Source of the DNA: Paenisporosarcina macmurdoensis | Lineage (GTDB): Bacteria > Bacillota > Bacilli > Bacillales_A > Planococcaceae | Direction of reading: 5' to 3' | NCBI RefSeq assembly: GCF_042658845.1 | Contig: NZ_JBHSRI010000025.1 | Coordinates: forward strand, 620,001-684,000 | DNA length: 64,000 nucleotides | In this document: one piece after another, positions 1 to 9,932 of the stretch | Position numbering within the stretch: the first letter of the stretch is position 1 | How the letters are laid out: each line of letters starts with the position of its first letter | Program-made: the position numbers and the translations under genes | The notes under the pieces: generated by a model | What the model was told of the DNA's origin: nothing | Databases searched by the model: none | The model's input: the letters and a program-made list of their open reading frames with translations, nothing else

Positions 1-1365
1 AAAGCCTTTCACAATGCCAAGACCAATCGAATGTTTATGATGATGCCTTTCAATGACCGCTAATTTTAGTTGATCCAATTCTATATTGGGAACGAATACT
101 CCATCCACAATCTCAACGTCTTCAATCAATTTGTTTGTGACAAGTTGGTTTGGGATGATTTCAATAATCGTTGCTTTCGAACTAGTAGAAAATGGTATGG
201 CTAATTTCTCTTTTGTTATCGTGGGTAAATGAACAGATTGGCTAATTCGAACCGAACATTTTTCTTGCGAAGGAGTAGGGTTCAGCATCACACCATGTTC
301 AGCCACCTTGATCCCTTTTTTCCAAACAGCTGCTACATTAAAAGTCGCAAGGTCATCTAAAACAATAAAGTCTGCTTCAAAACCAGCTGCGAGCGCACCT
401 TTTGCGGATAGTCCGTAACATTCAGCCGCATTTAAGGTAGCTAATTGAATCGCTTGAAGAGGCTCCATCCCTGCAGCTATAGCCAGTCGAATTGCATGGT
501 CAATGCTTCCTTCATCTACTAATTCGTCTAAATGTTTATCATCCGTACAAAATAAGAATCTTCGAGCATTATGTGCAGTAACAGCTGGAAGTAACGCGTT
601 TAAATTTTTAGCCGCTGAGCCTTCCCGAATAAGTACATACATGCCTTGAGAGATACGATCTCTTGCTTCATCTGCCGTCACACATTCATGGTCTGTCTGA
701 ATCCCGGCTGCACGATATCCACGGATTTGTTCCCTTTGTAAACCTGCACCATGACCGTCAATTCGTAAGCCGGCTTCTTGAGTTAATGCCAGTTTTGCAA
801 GCATGTCCGTATCACCACGTAACACAGAGGGATAATCCATTACTTCCGCAAGGCCGAGGACACTTGGATGCGACAGAAGTGGTTGCAGATCATTTGCATC
901 AAGCTTTGCTCCTGCATGTTCAAATGAAGTCGAAGGCACACTAGAAGGAAGCATCACGAAAATATCCATAGGACTTGTTTCTGCATCTTTTAACATAAAC
1001 TCAATGCCTTCAACACCCGACACATTGGCGATTTCGTGTGGATCCGTAACAACTGTTGTTATCCCATGAGGTAGAAGGACATCTCCAAACGCAGAGGGAG
1101 TTAACATGGATGATTCAATATGAATGTGGCCGTCAATTAAACCAGGTACAACGCAGCGTTCCATTGCGTCCAGTTCTTCAATACCTTCAAATGAACCTGT
1201 GGTATCAATGGCAACAATCATACCATCAGCCACAACGATATCAGCAGTCGTCCAAGCTAACGAAAATACATCAGCTACACGGGCGTTTCGTAGGATGAAA
1301 TCGGCGGGGTGTAGTTGTTGAGAAACCGCAATGCGTTTCTGTAGTTTTTCTATTGCACTATGCAT
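1..1365 (-). CDS. ade: Adenine deaminase, partial (C-terminus beyond left edge)
   Basis: Amidohydrolase that converts adenine to hypoxanthine and ammonia in purine salvage, in the cytoplasm. The reverse strand reads open from an ATG at 1365 (RBS CGAGGAGC upstream) to the window edge, giving about 455 residues; the family is about 570-600, so the C-terminal part is missing only because the window ends. Visible family motifs include the metal-binding HIHIESS segment near residue 80, the VVTDPHEIANV segment, and FCTDDKHLDELVDEG, all typical of bacterial Ade. It is transcribed divergently from the threonine exporter pair, with about 275 bp between the starts. No purine riboswitch was seen in that gap. 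Confidence in the family is high. Confidence 0.95.
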   Translation of the reverse strand, partial: MHSAIEKLQKRIAVSQQLHPADFILRNARVADVFSLAWTTADIVVADGMIVAIDTTGSFEGIEELDAMERCVVPGLIDGHIHIESSMLTPSAFGDVLLPHGITTVVTDPHEIANVSGVEGIEFMLKDAETSPMDIFVMLPSSVPSTSFEHAGAKLDANDLQPLLSHPSVLGLAEVMDYPSVLRGDTDMLAKLALTQEAGLRIDGHGAGLQREQIRGYRAAGIQTDHECVTADEARDRISQGMYVLIREGSAAKNLNALLPAVTAHNARRFLFCTDDKHLDELVDEGSIDHAIRLAIAAGMEPLQAIQLATLNAAECYGLSAKGALAAGFEADFIVLDDLATFNVAAVWKKGIKVAEHGVMLNPTPSQEKCSVRISQSVHLPTITKEKLAIPFSTSSKATIIEIIPNQLVTNKLIEDVEIVDGVFVPNIELDQLKLAVIERHHHKHSIGLGIVKGF

Positions 1366-1641
1366 GTTTTATGCTCCTCGTACTTAATTTTAATAATAGG
1401 GTAATAATCTTTTCTGAGATGTTAAGTATGTTAATTGTACATCCCAAATGCAAGGTTGAATAGTTTCGAATGCACACAATGTTCGGTCTAGTTTCCTTAG
1501 AGTAGCATTCCAAGAATTCCTTACATACCATAGGACTTGGTAAGTCGAGTATGAGAATAATAATTCCCAACAATATTTGTCTTTTGTGCTATGTTTCGTT
1601 AAGATTGGGCAAAGGTGATAGTGAAAGGGGTGGGCAAATAC

Positions 1642-2388
1642 ATGCTAAATGAGAAGAATGATTTGGCAATTGATTGTTGTCTACTTGCAGGTCGATTAAT
1701 GATTGAAAGTGGTGCGGAGACTTATCGCGTTGAGGATACGATGACACGTATGGCAATCTCCCAAGGGCTAATCGGTACACAAAGCTTTGTAACACCAACA
1801 GGCATCATGTTTTCACTTGGAAAAGATGGCTCGACACGAATGATGTCTATCAGAGAACGTTGGACAGATTTAGAAAAGATCGCGTTGGTTAACCAAGTGT
1901 CCAGAAGACTAACTACAAACGAACTTACTATAGAAGAAGCGTATGAAGAATTGCAGAGAATTGCAAGTGCAAACTTGATGTTTCCTTTTATCTGGCAGTT
2001 TATTGCTGCTGCTGTTGCTAGTGGTTCCTTCCTCATTTTATTCGAAGGTACATGGTGGGATGTTCCTGCAGCAACAATCGCAGGAGGACTAGGATTTCTT
2101 GTTGTTACCTTAATTCACGAATTAACGCGCGTTAAATTTTTTGCTGAATTTATTGCCGCCTCGGTTGTTGGCAGTGTTGCTTTTCTCGCGATCTTAGTTA
2201 ATATGGGATCAGATTTAAACATCATCATCATTAGTGGTGTTATGCCGTTGGTTCCAGGATTACTGATTACCAATGCGGTTCGGGATCTTATGGCGGGTCA
2301 CTTTGTATCAGGGGTATCAAAAGGGGCAGAAGCGTTACTAACGGCTTTTGCAATTGGTGCAGGTGTTGCACTCGTACTATCATTTTAG
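1642..2388 (+). CDS. Threonine/serine exporter subunit, YjjP-like (DUF1212)
   Basis: Large subunit of a split ThrE-type exporter (YjjP half). About 248 residues: a soluble N-terminal region of about 110 residues including CLLAGRLMIESGAETYRVEDT, typical of the family, then about five hydrophobic helices. The ATG at 1642 is preferred because AAAGGGG lies 11 nt upstream; an alternative in-frame start at 1615 has no clear RBS. The next gene begins 13 nt after the stop with its own GGAGGAG site, so the two form an operon that together equals one full ThrE protein. Substrate (threonine/serine) is inferred from family only. Confidence 0.88.
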   Translation: MLNEKNDLAIDCCLLAGRLMIESGAETYRVEDTMTRMAISQGLIGTQSFVTPTGIMFSLGKDGSTRMMSIRERWTDLEKIALVNQVSRRLTTNELTIEEAYEELQRIASANLMFPFIWQFIAAAVASGSFLILFEGTWWDVPAATIAGGLGFLVVTLIHELTRVKFFAEFIAASVVGSVAFLAILVNMGSDLNIIIISGVMPLVPGLLITNAVRDLMAGHFVSGVSKGAEALLTAFAIGAGVALVLSF

Positions 2389-2401
2389 GAGGAGTGTCAA
2401 C

Positions 2402-2860
2402 ATGACTTGGATTATTCAAGGAGTATTAAGTTTCATCATTGCCATCTCATTTGCCATTATTTTTAATGCACCGAGGAAAAAGCTCGTGGCATGTGGAGTT
2501 GTTGGTATGAGTGGATGGCTCATTTTTAGTGTTTTTACATTGGTTTCAGGGGATTCCGTTCAAGCATCATTTGCAGGTGCATTTATGGTGGCGCTGGCAG
2601 CTCATATTTTGTCCAAACGATTTAGAATGCCCATGATCATTTTTAGTGTACCAGGAATCATTTTATTAGTTCCAGGTGGTCTGGCCTTTAATGCGATGCG
2701 AAATATTGTTGAAAATGACTATTTAACGGCCATTGGATTTGCTTCCAAAGCATTCATGACATCGGGAGCCATCGCCATGGGCTTGGTATTTGCTGAAGTT
2801 TTGATGCAATTGATTTTTAGATATTTACGTAAAAGAAAGACGGCTACTCACATAACATGA
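2402..2860 (+). CDS. Threonine/serine exporter subunit, YjjB-like (DUF3815)
   Basis: Small membrane subunit (152 residues, about four to five helices) that completes the YjjP/YjjB-type threonine/serine exporter. The start at 2402 follows TTTTAGGAGGAGTG; longer upstream reading in this frame overlaps the previous gene and is not needed. The segment VPGIILLVPGGLAFNAMR is a typical family motif and resembles the loop in the partner protein (MPLVPGLLITNAVR), as expected from the shared fold of the two halves. The 3' end is embedded in a hairpin terminator. Confidence 0.88.
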   Translation: MTWIIQGVLSFIIAISFAIIFNAPRKKLVACGVVGMSGWLIFSVFTLVSGDSVQASFAGAFMVALAAHILSKRFRMPMIIFSVPGIILLVPGGLAFNAMRNIVENDYLTAIGFASKAFMTSGAIAMGLVFAEVLMQLIFRYLRKRKTATHIT

Positions 2861-2880
2861 GGAGTCGTCTTTCTTTTGAA
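2836..2880 (+). terminator. Rho-independent terminator of the YjjP-YjjB operon
   Basis: Arms AAAGACG and CGTCTTT with extra CTCA/TGAG pairing, then TCTTTT. The 5' arm lies inside the last codons of the upstream gene. It sits between convergent genes. Confidence 0.8.
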
Positions 2881-2905
2881 TTTATCGTGATAGCTTTTAT
2901 GTTTC

Positions 2906-4915
2906 TTATAGTTTTTCAATTTCACTGGCTGGCACAGGATAGCTAACATAGAACCCTTGAATGGCGTTACAACCAAGCTTGGTTAACAATTCGTATTGCT
3001 CTTTAGTTTCTACGCCTTCAGCTAATACGCGTATGTCCATCGATTTACCAAATTGAATCATCCCATGTACAAGTTTTTGCAGTTTTTCTTGTTTTAAAAT
3101 ACCAGAGATAAAGGATTGGTCAATTTTGAGCTCGGAAATCGGTAACAACTGCATGTAACGGAATGAAGCATAGCCTGTCCCAAAATCATCGAGAACAAAT
3201 ACGATCCCATCCTCTTGGAGTTGTAACATTTGACGAATAATCGATTGTTCAGACTCTGCTTCTAAGGCAAATTTTTCTGTAATTTCAATTTGCAATAAGT
3301 GTGCAGGGCAGTCGAATTTCTCTAACGTTTGACGAATCTTCTTCACCATGTTCTTATCTCGAAACTCGCGAATAGAGGAGTTTACACTGACTTTCATAGG
3401 CATGCCATTTTTTGACCAATGAGCTGCTTGTTCACAAGCTTTTTCAAGCATAAAGGTGCCGATATCATGAATCATTCCGGTTTCTTCTGCAATCGGAATT
3501 AGTTCATTTGGTGTTATCGTTCCAAGAATCGCGTCTTCCCAGCGTACCAAAGCTTCTACAGCATCTATTTTACCAGTGGATAAATCAATTTGAGGTTGAT
3601 ACATAACTGATAAATCTTTATGATGTAGTGCTTCAATTAATCGTTTTTCGATCATGGCTTTTTTACTTAAAGCCACATGATTTGCCTTCGAAAGACTGAT
3701 GATGTTGCCGCCGCCTTCTTGTTTAACCTTATGAATCGTTGCACTCGAAGCTTTCATCAAATGTGAAAAAGTCAATTGATCCTCAGGATATCGCGTAATA
3801 CCACCACTAATGGAAATTGGAATGGCTTTATTACGAATATAAATAGGGTGTTGTTTCAAATAACTTAAAAATCCTTGGATAAACCAATCGCTAAGAGGAG
3901 TTAATACGACGAATTCATCTTCTCCGACTCGTGCGATATCACTGTCTTGAAAATACATTTTCAATCTCATAGCAAACTCCAGCAATAATGTCGTTTCAGA
4001 TTCTTCATCATGCATGTCTTTTAATGTATAAAACTTATCAATATCTAAAAATATGAATGAAAAATGACGTTTTTCTACAATAAGGCCAGATACGATATTT
4101 TCAAGGCGATGGCGATTCATTAGCCCAGTTTCTGGATCAACATAAGCAATTTGCTCAAGATGCATTTGTAGTCGTTTCTTTTCAGTAATGTCTTTTTCTA
4201 AAATAGCAAAATATAAAGGCTCATCATTCGTTGCTAGAATTGGAATGGCGGTCATATCAACCCAATACGTTTCACCGTCTTTGGTCAGTTTTTCGACTGA
4301 TCCTTGCCATACGCGATTACTTTTTAATGCATACCAAATTTGGTTGACCAATTGCTCTGCAGAGTCTTCAGGGAAAAGTTGCCAGAATGACTTGCCAATT
4401 ACACGTTTTGGCGTCCATTTACTTGATTTTAAAAATAATGGGTTTGCATATGTAACTAAGCCATCTATATCTAAATTGGTCACCATAAACGTTTCATCTA
4501 AGCCCATCTTAAAGCTTTCTAACTCTTGCTCTATGTTTGTTTGATTTATCTTCTGTAAATTATCGACCTCAAACACAAACATTACATACTGTTCATGACC
4601 GATTGACATGGAATTTAAAACTGCCGATGCGTGTATCGATTGTCCTTGTTTTGATTGAAGAATAAAATTTTCAAATCGAATCGACTCTTCACTTTGAAGC
4701 ACTCGATTCCAAGTAGATGGATGAATGGCTGAACGTTCTTCGCTGTTAAAAGGAAAGAATTTACCAATGATTTCATCTGCTGGATAGCCAAATGTTCTCT
4801 CAGCCTCTTCACTCCACCAAAGCACCGTGGCGTCCTTAGCAGTCAGCATCATTGGGAAAGGGACATGATTTTTTACACTGTTGCCAATCTCCAATTGTTG
4901 TTGCATACCTTTCAT
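2906..4915 (-). CDS. PAS-PAS-GGDEF-EAL signalling protein
   Basis: Predicted cyclic-di-GMP turnover protein of 669 residues without membrane segments. Order: PAS about 15-115, second PAS about 135-255, GGDEF about 255-410, EAL about 420-665. The GGDEF signature reads GEDEF (RVGEDEF) with the upstream DIDKF metal motif kept, and no RxxD product-inhibition site is visible. The EAL domain keeps EALVRW, the N in VSVNSS, EITEK, DDFGTGYASF and LAEGVE, so phosphodiesterase activity looks likely; cyclase activity is uncertain because of the second-position E. The ATG at 4915 follows AAGGGG. It is monocistronic, convergent with the exporter operon. Confidence 0.93.
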   Translation of the reverse strand: MKGMQQQLEIGNSVKNHVPFPMMLTAKDATVLWWSEEAERTFGYPADEIIGKFFPFNSEERSAIHPSTWNRVLQSEESIRFENFILQSKQGQSIHASAVLNSMSIGHEQYVMFVFEVDNLQKINQTNIEQELESFKMGLDETFMVTNLDIDGLVTYANPLFLKSSKWTPKRVIGKSFWQLFPEDSAEQLVNQIWYALKSNRVWQGSVEKLTKDGETYWVDMTAIPILATNDEPLYFAILEKDITEKKRLQMHLEQIAYVDPETGLMNRHRLENIVSGLIVEKRHFSFIFLDIDKFYTLKDMHDEESETTLLLEFAMRLKMYFQDSDIARVGEDEFVVLTPLSDWFIQGFLSYLKQHPIYIRNKAIPISISGGITRYPEDQLTFSHLMKASSATIHKVKQEGGGNIISLSKANHVALSKKAMIEKRLIEALHHKDLSVMYQPQIDLSTGKIDAVEALVRWEDAILGTITPNELIPIAEETGMIHDIGTFMLEKACEQAAHWSKNGMPMKVSVNSSIREFRDKNMVKKIRQTLEKFDCPAHLLQIEITEKFALEAESEQSIIRQMLQLQEDGIVFVLDDFGTGYASFRYMQLLPISELKIDQSFISGILKQEKLQKLVHGMIQFGKSMDIRVLAEGVETKEQYELLTKLGCNAIQGFYVSYPVPASEIEKL

Positions 4916-5144
4916 TTCGCAGGACCCCTTGTTTATAATCTATCTTCCATTATAGAGAGTTCTTAACATCAAGTCACCTAAATAAATATGTTTATTCAGA
5001 AAAATACAGGGGATGGCGAAAAGTTGAATTAAATGGAAATGAATGGGTGATTTTGCTTGAAACCCAAATATTCGTAAATTGGACATTGAATTACCTGTAA
5101 TCAAGCGTAAGATACAAGGTAAGTAGTTGAGAGTAGGTGAGTAC

Positions 5145-6056
5145 ATGTTTAGAACAAAAGGAATCATGTTAATCGTGTCCGGTGCCATGCTTTGGGGATC
5201 CACTGGTCCATTAATAGAATGGATTTTATCAAACTCTAGTTTAACTGTCCCATTTATGTTAACTATCCGACTCCTTGTTGCTGGCCTAGGTTTGCTAGCT
5301 TTCTTGAAAATACAAGGAACATCATTAAAGCCTATATGGCGTCAATCGTATTGGTTCAAGCGACTAATTATCTTCGCACTATTTGGCATGCTGGGAGTTC
5401 AATATTCATTTGTTGCTGCAATCGAAGCAAGCGATGCAGTGGTGGCCACATTGCTCCAGTTTTTAGCGCCTATTTTTGTGGTGATTTTTGTGTCTTGGGG
5501 CTTGAAAAAATGGCCACCTAAGTACCAAGTGTTTGGCATTGTGGGTACGCTGTTCGGCTTGTTCTTGCTATTAACAAACGGATCTTTCACTAATCTATTG
5601 TTGAGTCCAGAGGCGCTTGCATGGGGTATTGCTGTCGGTTTTAGTTTTGCATTTTATACATTGTACCCAGGAACTCTTATGAAAGAGTGGGGTGTACTGT
5701 TAGTGGTTGGTTGGTCCATGCTAATAGGTGGTGTTGTGCTAGGAACCATAAGTCGAGTCTGGCAATCAGACGAATGGTCGTTACTATTAGACTGGAAGTT
5801 ATCTTCTTTATTATTAACCGTCATCGTCATTGGTACAGTAGCATTTATCTTATTCTTAAGCAGTATGAAATACATAAGTGCGATTGAAACGAGTATTTTA
5901 TCAAGCATGGAGCCACTAACCGCGATGGTGATTTCAGTAATTTGGTTGCAACAAGTGCTAGGCAAATGGCAACTAGTAGGCGCTCTCGTGATGCTAGTAT
6001 GCGTGACCTGGTTATCCGTTGCAGGAGAAAAGAAACCTAAAGAAAATAAAACGTGA
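5145..6056 (+). CDS. EamA/DMT family permease
   Basis: Ten-helix drug/metabolite transporter (303 residues) with two EamA repeats, about 5-140 and 155-295; MLWGSTGPLIEW in helix 1 is typical. Substrate unknown. ATG at 5145 is chosen because AGGTGAG is 4-5 nt upstream; a TTG at 5127 in frame lacks an RBS. Single gene, closed by a strong terminator overlapping the stop, followed by a phased repeat array. Confidence 0.88.
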   Translation: MFRTKGIMLIVSGAMLWGSTGPLIEWILSNSSLTVPFMLTIRLLVAGLGLLAFLKIQGTSLKPIWRQSYWFKRLIIFALFGMLGVQYSFVAAIEASDAVVATLLQFLAPIFVVIFVSWGLKKWPPKYQVFGIVGTLFGLFLLLTNGSFTNLLLSPEALAWGIAVGFSFAFYTLYPGTLMKEWGVLLVVGWSMLIGGVVLGTISRVWQSDEWSLLLDWKLSSLLLTVIVIGTVAFILFLSSMKYISAIETSILSSMEPLTAMVISVIWLQQVLGKWQLVGALVMLVCVTWLSVAGEKKPKENKT

Positions 6057-6089
6057 GACACCTATTCTTATGAATATAGGTGTCTTTTT
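6057..6089 (+). terminator. Terminator of the EamA gene
   Basis: Stem GACACCTAT / ATAGGTGTC followed by TTTTT, starting directly after the stop codon. Confidence 0.85.
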
Positions 6090-6116
6090 GAAGATTAATA
6101 ATTTCCTTTTTTATAC

Positions 6117-6214
6117 TTTTACAACTAAAACGTAGATTTTTACAACTAAAATGTCCAAAATTACAACTAAAGGTGCAAATTTTACAACTAAGGTACCCAA
6201 AATTACAACTAAAG
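6117..6214. repeat. Phased 21-nt repeat array, core type I (TTACAACTAAA)
   Basis: Five copies of the core begin at 6119, 6140, 6161, 6182 and 6203, an exact 21-nt step; between cores the bases vary freely. The array lies between the EamA terminator and the promoter region of the ABC exporter. The same core type recurs at 60458-60552 with five copies and the same step. No reading frame of merit. Confidence 0.93.
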
Positions 6215-6344
6215 CCAAGAAAGCTCTAACCAAAATAGAAAATCTCAGCAGAACGAATGATACCTTTAACGCTCTCGTTGTGGCATAATAGTGAACAATC
6301 AGATTATTAATTCGTTTAACGAAGAAGTTTCAGGAGGACATCAC

Positions 6345-8087
6345 GTGAAAACCGTATTTTCTTATGTCAAACCCTATAAATGGCCGATTGCAATCGCTCT
6401 TATCCTTATGCTAATAGAGCTTTCTGTCGAACTTATTCAACCACTCATCATCGCTAAAATCATTGACGATGGCATCATGAAAGACGACGTGTCAGTTATT
6501 TGGACATGGGGAGGGGTCATGATGCTTATGGCCATCATTGCATTCTTGTCCGGTGCAACGAACTCTTTCTTTGCTTCACATGCTTCACAAAGCTTTGGTT
6601 TTGATGTAAGGACAGCTTTGTTTAAACAAGTGCAACAATTTACAGTTGCTACGTTTACGAAATTTCCAACAGCTGGTTTGATCACACGACTGACAAGCGA
6701 TGTAACAATGGTTCAAAACGTACTCTTTATGAGTTTACGCATCATGTTACGCGCGCCACTACTTGTTATTGGTAGTATCATCATGGCCTTTATCGTCAAT
6801 GCATATCTCGCTATGTTCTTGGTCATTGGTGCTCCGTTCCTCATCTTTTTCTTATATTACATGGTTAAAAAAGGCGTTAGTTATTTTGCATTAGTTCAAG
6901 TTCGACTTGATCGTGTAAACCGTGTGCTACAAGAAAACTTGCAAGCAGTACGGTTAGTCAAAGCTTATTTACGCGGCACGTTTGAGTCGTCGCGTTTTGA
7001 AAAAGTATCAAATCTGTTGAAAATGGATACAGTGAAAGCCTTGCGCGTAATGGAAATCATTTTGCCATTATTATTACTAGTCATGAATATTAGTTTGCTT
7101 GCCGTATTATGGTTTGGAGCATCTGAAATCAAATCAAACAATGCTCAAATTGGGGAGTTAGTGGCAATTGTCAATTACGCCATGCGCATGACAGGAGCTT
7201 TCTCGATGTTCGCCTTTATCATTATGGCGTTTGCACGAGCAAAAGCTTCTGCTGAACGTATGGAAGAAGTGTTACTGGTCAATGAAGGACTTGAACGAGA
7301 TGAAGAGACAGGTAAGATGCTTGGTACAACTGAAGGAGAAATAAGCTTCCACAATGTTACGTTTTCGTATCCGAATACACTTGAACCAGTACTGAAGAAT
7401 ATTTCGTTTGCCGTTAAGTCAGGAGAAAAACTAGCCATCATGGGGGCTACAGGTGCAGGGAAATCAACCTTATTGCAACTCATCCCGCGCTTCTTTGAAG
7501 CAACTACAGGCTTAGTGAAAGTAGATGGGAAAGACGTAAATAAGTGGTCATTAGATCAGTTAAGGCAAGCCATTGGGCTCGTCCCCCAACAATCACTGTT
7601 GTTTACAGGTAGTATTTATCAAAACTTAGCATGGGGCAAAATCGAGGCATCAATTGAAGAATTACAACATGCTGCTAAACAAGCACAAATTCATACTTCT
7701 ATTGAACAGTTTGCGAAAGGGTATGACACGCGAGTTGGACAAAAAGGTGTCAATTTATCTGGAGGTCAAAAACAGCGTCTATCTATCGCTCGTGCATTGG
7801 TTCGAAAACCGGAAATTTTATTGCTTGATGATAGTACAAGTGCGTTAGATGTGAAGACCGAAGCAGCACTTTGGGAAGCTTTAGATAAAGAACAAGCTAC
7901 GATGCTCGTTGTAACGCAAAAGATTCGTACAGCAAAAGGTGCAGACCGGGTGTTGTTATTAGACAATGGTCAAATTGCAGCTTATGGCTCGCATGAAGAA
8001 TTACTCGAAACTTCCGATTTATATCGTCAAATTGCAGAGTCACAACAAGAACAGGAGGTGCCTGCACATGCGACAGATTCCATTTAA
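6345..8087 (+). CDS. Heterodimeric ABC exporter, subunit with degenerate ATPase site (YfiB-like)
   Basis: Half-transporter of 580 residues: six-helix ABC transmembrane domain about 1-310, nucleotide-binding domain about 330-565. Walker A is GATGAGKS (about 367), signature LSGGQKQR (about 471). Walker B reads ILLLDDS, with D where the catalytic glutamate normally stands, and the H-loop histidine is replaced by glutamine (TQKI). This combination marks the degenerate site of heterodimeric multidrug-type exporters such as YfiB/YfiC or BmrC/BmrD. Start GTG 6345 has AGGAGG at a good distance; an upstream GTG at 6291 lacks one. The partner gene overlaps its end by 20 bp. Substrate unknown. Confidence 0.9.
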   Translation: MKTVFSYVKPYKWPIAIALILMLIELSVELIQPLIIAKIIDDGIMKDDVSVIWTWGGVMMLMAIIAFLSGATNSFFASHASQSFGFDVRTALFKQVQQFTVATFTKFPTAGLITRLTSDVTMVQNVLFMSLRIMLRAPLLVIGSIIMAFIVNAYLAMFLVIGAPFLIFFLYYMVKKGVSYFALVQVRLDRVNRVLQENLQAVRLVKAYLRGTFESSRFEKVSNLLKMDTVKALRVMEIILPLLLLVMNISLLAVLWFGASEIKSNNAQIGELVAIVNYAMRMTGAFSMFAFIIMAFARAKASAERMEEVLLVNEGLERDEETGKMLGTTEGEISFHNVTFSYPNTLEPVLKNISFAVKSGEKLAIMGATGAGKSTLLQLIPRFFEATTGLVKVDGKDVNKWSLDQLRQAIGLVPQQSLLFTGSIYQNLAWGKIEASIEELQHAAKQAQIHTSIEQFAKGYDTRVGQKGVNLSGGQKQRLSIARALVRKPEILLLDDSTSALDVKTEAALWEALDKEQATMLVVTQKIRTAKGADRVLLLDNGQIAAYGSHEELLETSDLYRQIAESQQEQEVPAHATDSI

Positions 8088-9891
8088 ACCCTTTGGCTAC
8101 GAGCCTGTTTTGACCAAAGAAGATATTACTCCTGTGAAAAAGAAAAAAGGGGAACGGGCGGGAGATTGGCAAGGTGTGTTAAAACGCATTTGGCACCTCG
8201 TGGATGAGCAACGCGCTCTGTTAGTCACCGTACTTCTACTAGTCTTTGTCAGTTCAACTCTGGCACTGATTGGACCATTTTTACTCGGTAAAATAATTGA
8301 CAATTACATTGTGCCTGGAGAATTTGCAGGATTACAATCGATGATCGTTTGGTTAATCGGCATTTATTTCTTCTTATCATTGTCCATGTTTTTGCAAAAC
8401 TATTGGATGATTGGCATCGCACAACAAACCATTTACAGAATGCGTACTAATTTATTCGCTCATTTTCAAAAGTTATCCGTATCCTTTTTCTATAAACGAC
8501 AACATGGCGAATTGATGAGCCGCGTAACAAACGATATTGAAAATGTCAGTGCCACGTTAAATAGTTCATTTATCCAAGTGTTCTCTAGTGTTTTAACGTT
8601 AACTGGGACCGTCATTGTCATGCTTATGCTAAGCCCTCTGCTAACACTTTTGACCATGACCATCATTCCTGTGATGTTTTACTCCATACGTTGGATTACA
8701 AGAAGGACAGGGAAACTCTTTAAAGAACAGCAACAAGCAGTTGGGGATTTAAACGGAATGATTGAAGAAACGATTTCAGGTCAACGAATCGTCAAAGCTT
8801 TTTCTCAAGAAGATCGTGTAACGGATGAGTTTATTGAGAAAAGTGAACGTTTACGTAGAACAGGATTTTGGGCGTTAACATACTCAGGATTCATCCCGAA
8901 AGTCATGAATATGTTAAATAACGCGAGCTTTGCGATTGTTGCAGGCGTTGGTGGTTTGCTAGCCTTGAATGGTCAAGTGACAATCGGAACCATCGTCATC
9001 TTCTCGGAGTATGCGCGTCAATTCACACGTCCATTGAACGATTTAGCCAACCAATTTAACACTGTATTATCTGCAATTGCTGGAGCAGAACGCGTTTTCT
9101 CGATTATGGATGAAGAGGTTGAAAAAGATGAAGCAACTTCAAATTTGAACACCGTATTAAAAGGCAAAGTTGAATTTGACAAAGTATCCTTTAAATACGA
9201 ACAGTCCGATGATGACCATACCATTCGGAATGTTAGCTTCACCTTGAAACCAGGAGAAACCGCTGCACTAGTTGGAGCAACGGGAGCAGGGAAGACTACG
9301 ATTATGCAATTGCTTGCCCGTTTTTACGAAACCAATGAAGGACAAATTCGGATTGATGATATACCTATTCACGAATTACCACGCCAAACGTTACGCAGTC
9401 AAATTGCTTTTGTTTTGCAAGATCCATTTTTATTTGAAGCTACTGTAAATGAAAACATTCGATACGGTAGATTAAATGCGACGGACGAAGAAATTATGGA
9501 AGCAGCCAAACAAGCGAACGCCCATGACTTCATTGAAAAATTGCCTGAAGGCTACGACACGGTCTTAACTGCAGACGGTGGGGAAATCAGTCAAGGACAA
9601 AAACAGTTGCTATCAATCGCCCGTGCTCTTGTTGCTGACCCAGTGATTTTACTGTTAGACGAAGCAACAAGCAGCATCGATACGGTGACAGAAATGAAGA
9701 TTCAAGAAGCACTAGAACGGTTAATGAAAGGACGCACGAGCTTTGTTATAGCCCATCGATTAAATACGGTCAGACAAGCAGACGTCGTTTATGTCATGGA
9801 CCAAGGACAATTGATGGAATCGGGCAGCCAACCAGAACTCATTGCTCAAAAAGGATTGTATTACCATATGTTGAACGAAGCAAATGTATAA
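8068..9891 (+). CDS. Heterodimeric ABC exporter, catalytic subunit (YfiC-like)
   Basis: Half-transporter of 607 residues with a longer N-terminal tail (about 50 residues before helix 1), six-helix domain to about 350 and nucleotide-binding domain about 375-600. Walker A GATGAGKT (about 401), Walker B LLLDEATSS with the catalytic E, and H-loop AHR are all intact, whereas the signature reads ISQGQKQ instead of LSGGQ. The intact E/H here and the degenerate E/H in the partner, plus the altered signature here, together give one working and one dead ATP site. ATG 8068 has AGGAGGTG upstream and lies inside the end of the partner gene, implying translational coupling. Confidence 0.92.
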   Translation: MRQIPFKPFGYEPVLTKEDITPVKKKKGERAGDWQGVLKRIWHLVDEQRALLVTVLLLVFVSSTLALIGPFLLGKIIDNYIVPGEFAGLQSMIVWLIGIYFFLSLSMFLQNYWMIGIAQQTIYRMRTNLFAHFQKLSVSFFYKRQHGELMSRVTNDIENVSATLNSSFIQVFSSVLTLTGTVIVMLMLSPLLTLLTMTIIPVMFYSIRWITRRTGKLFKEQQQAVGDLNGMIEETISGQRIVKAFSQEDRVTDEFIEKSERLRRTGFWALTYSGFIPKVMNMLNNASFAIVAGVGGLLALNGQVTIGTIVIFSEYARQFTRPLNDLANQFNTVLSAIAGAERVFSIMDEEVEKDEATSNLNTVLKGKVEFDKVSFKYEQSDDDHTIRNVSFTLKPGETAALVGATGAGKTTIMQLLARFYETNEGQIRIDDIPIHELPRQTLRSQIAFVLQDPFLFEATVNENIRYGRLNATDEEIMEAAKQANAHDFIEKLPEGYDTVLTADGGEISQGQKQLLSIARALVADPVILLLDEATSSIDTVTEMKIQEALERLMKGRTSFVIAHRLNTVRQADVVYVMDQGQLMESGSQPELIAQKGLYYHMLNEANV

Positions 9892-9894
9892 AAA

Positions 9895-9932
9895 GAAGCT
9901 GAACCTCAGTTAACGAGGCTCAGCTTCTTTTA
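9895..9932. terminator. Bidirectional terminator
   Basis: GAAGCTGA / TCAGCTTC with inner CCTC/GAGG pairing, T-run on the plus side and A-run upstream, between the convergent ABC exporter and acyltransferase genes. Confidence 0.85.

Noticed and set aside
663..1321. Plus-strand open frames inside the first 1.3 kb
   Set aside because: They are shadows of the minus-strand adenine deaminase gene, which has clear family motifs.
1366..1641. Purine riboswitch upstream of adenine deaminase
   Set aside because: The gap contains no P1/P2/P3 pattern or GTTTCTAC segment on the minus strand.
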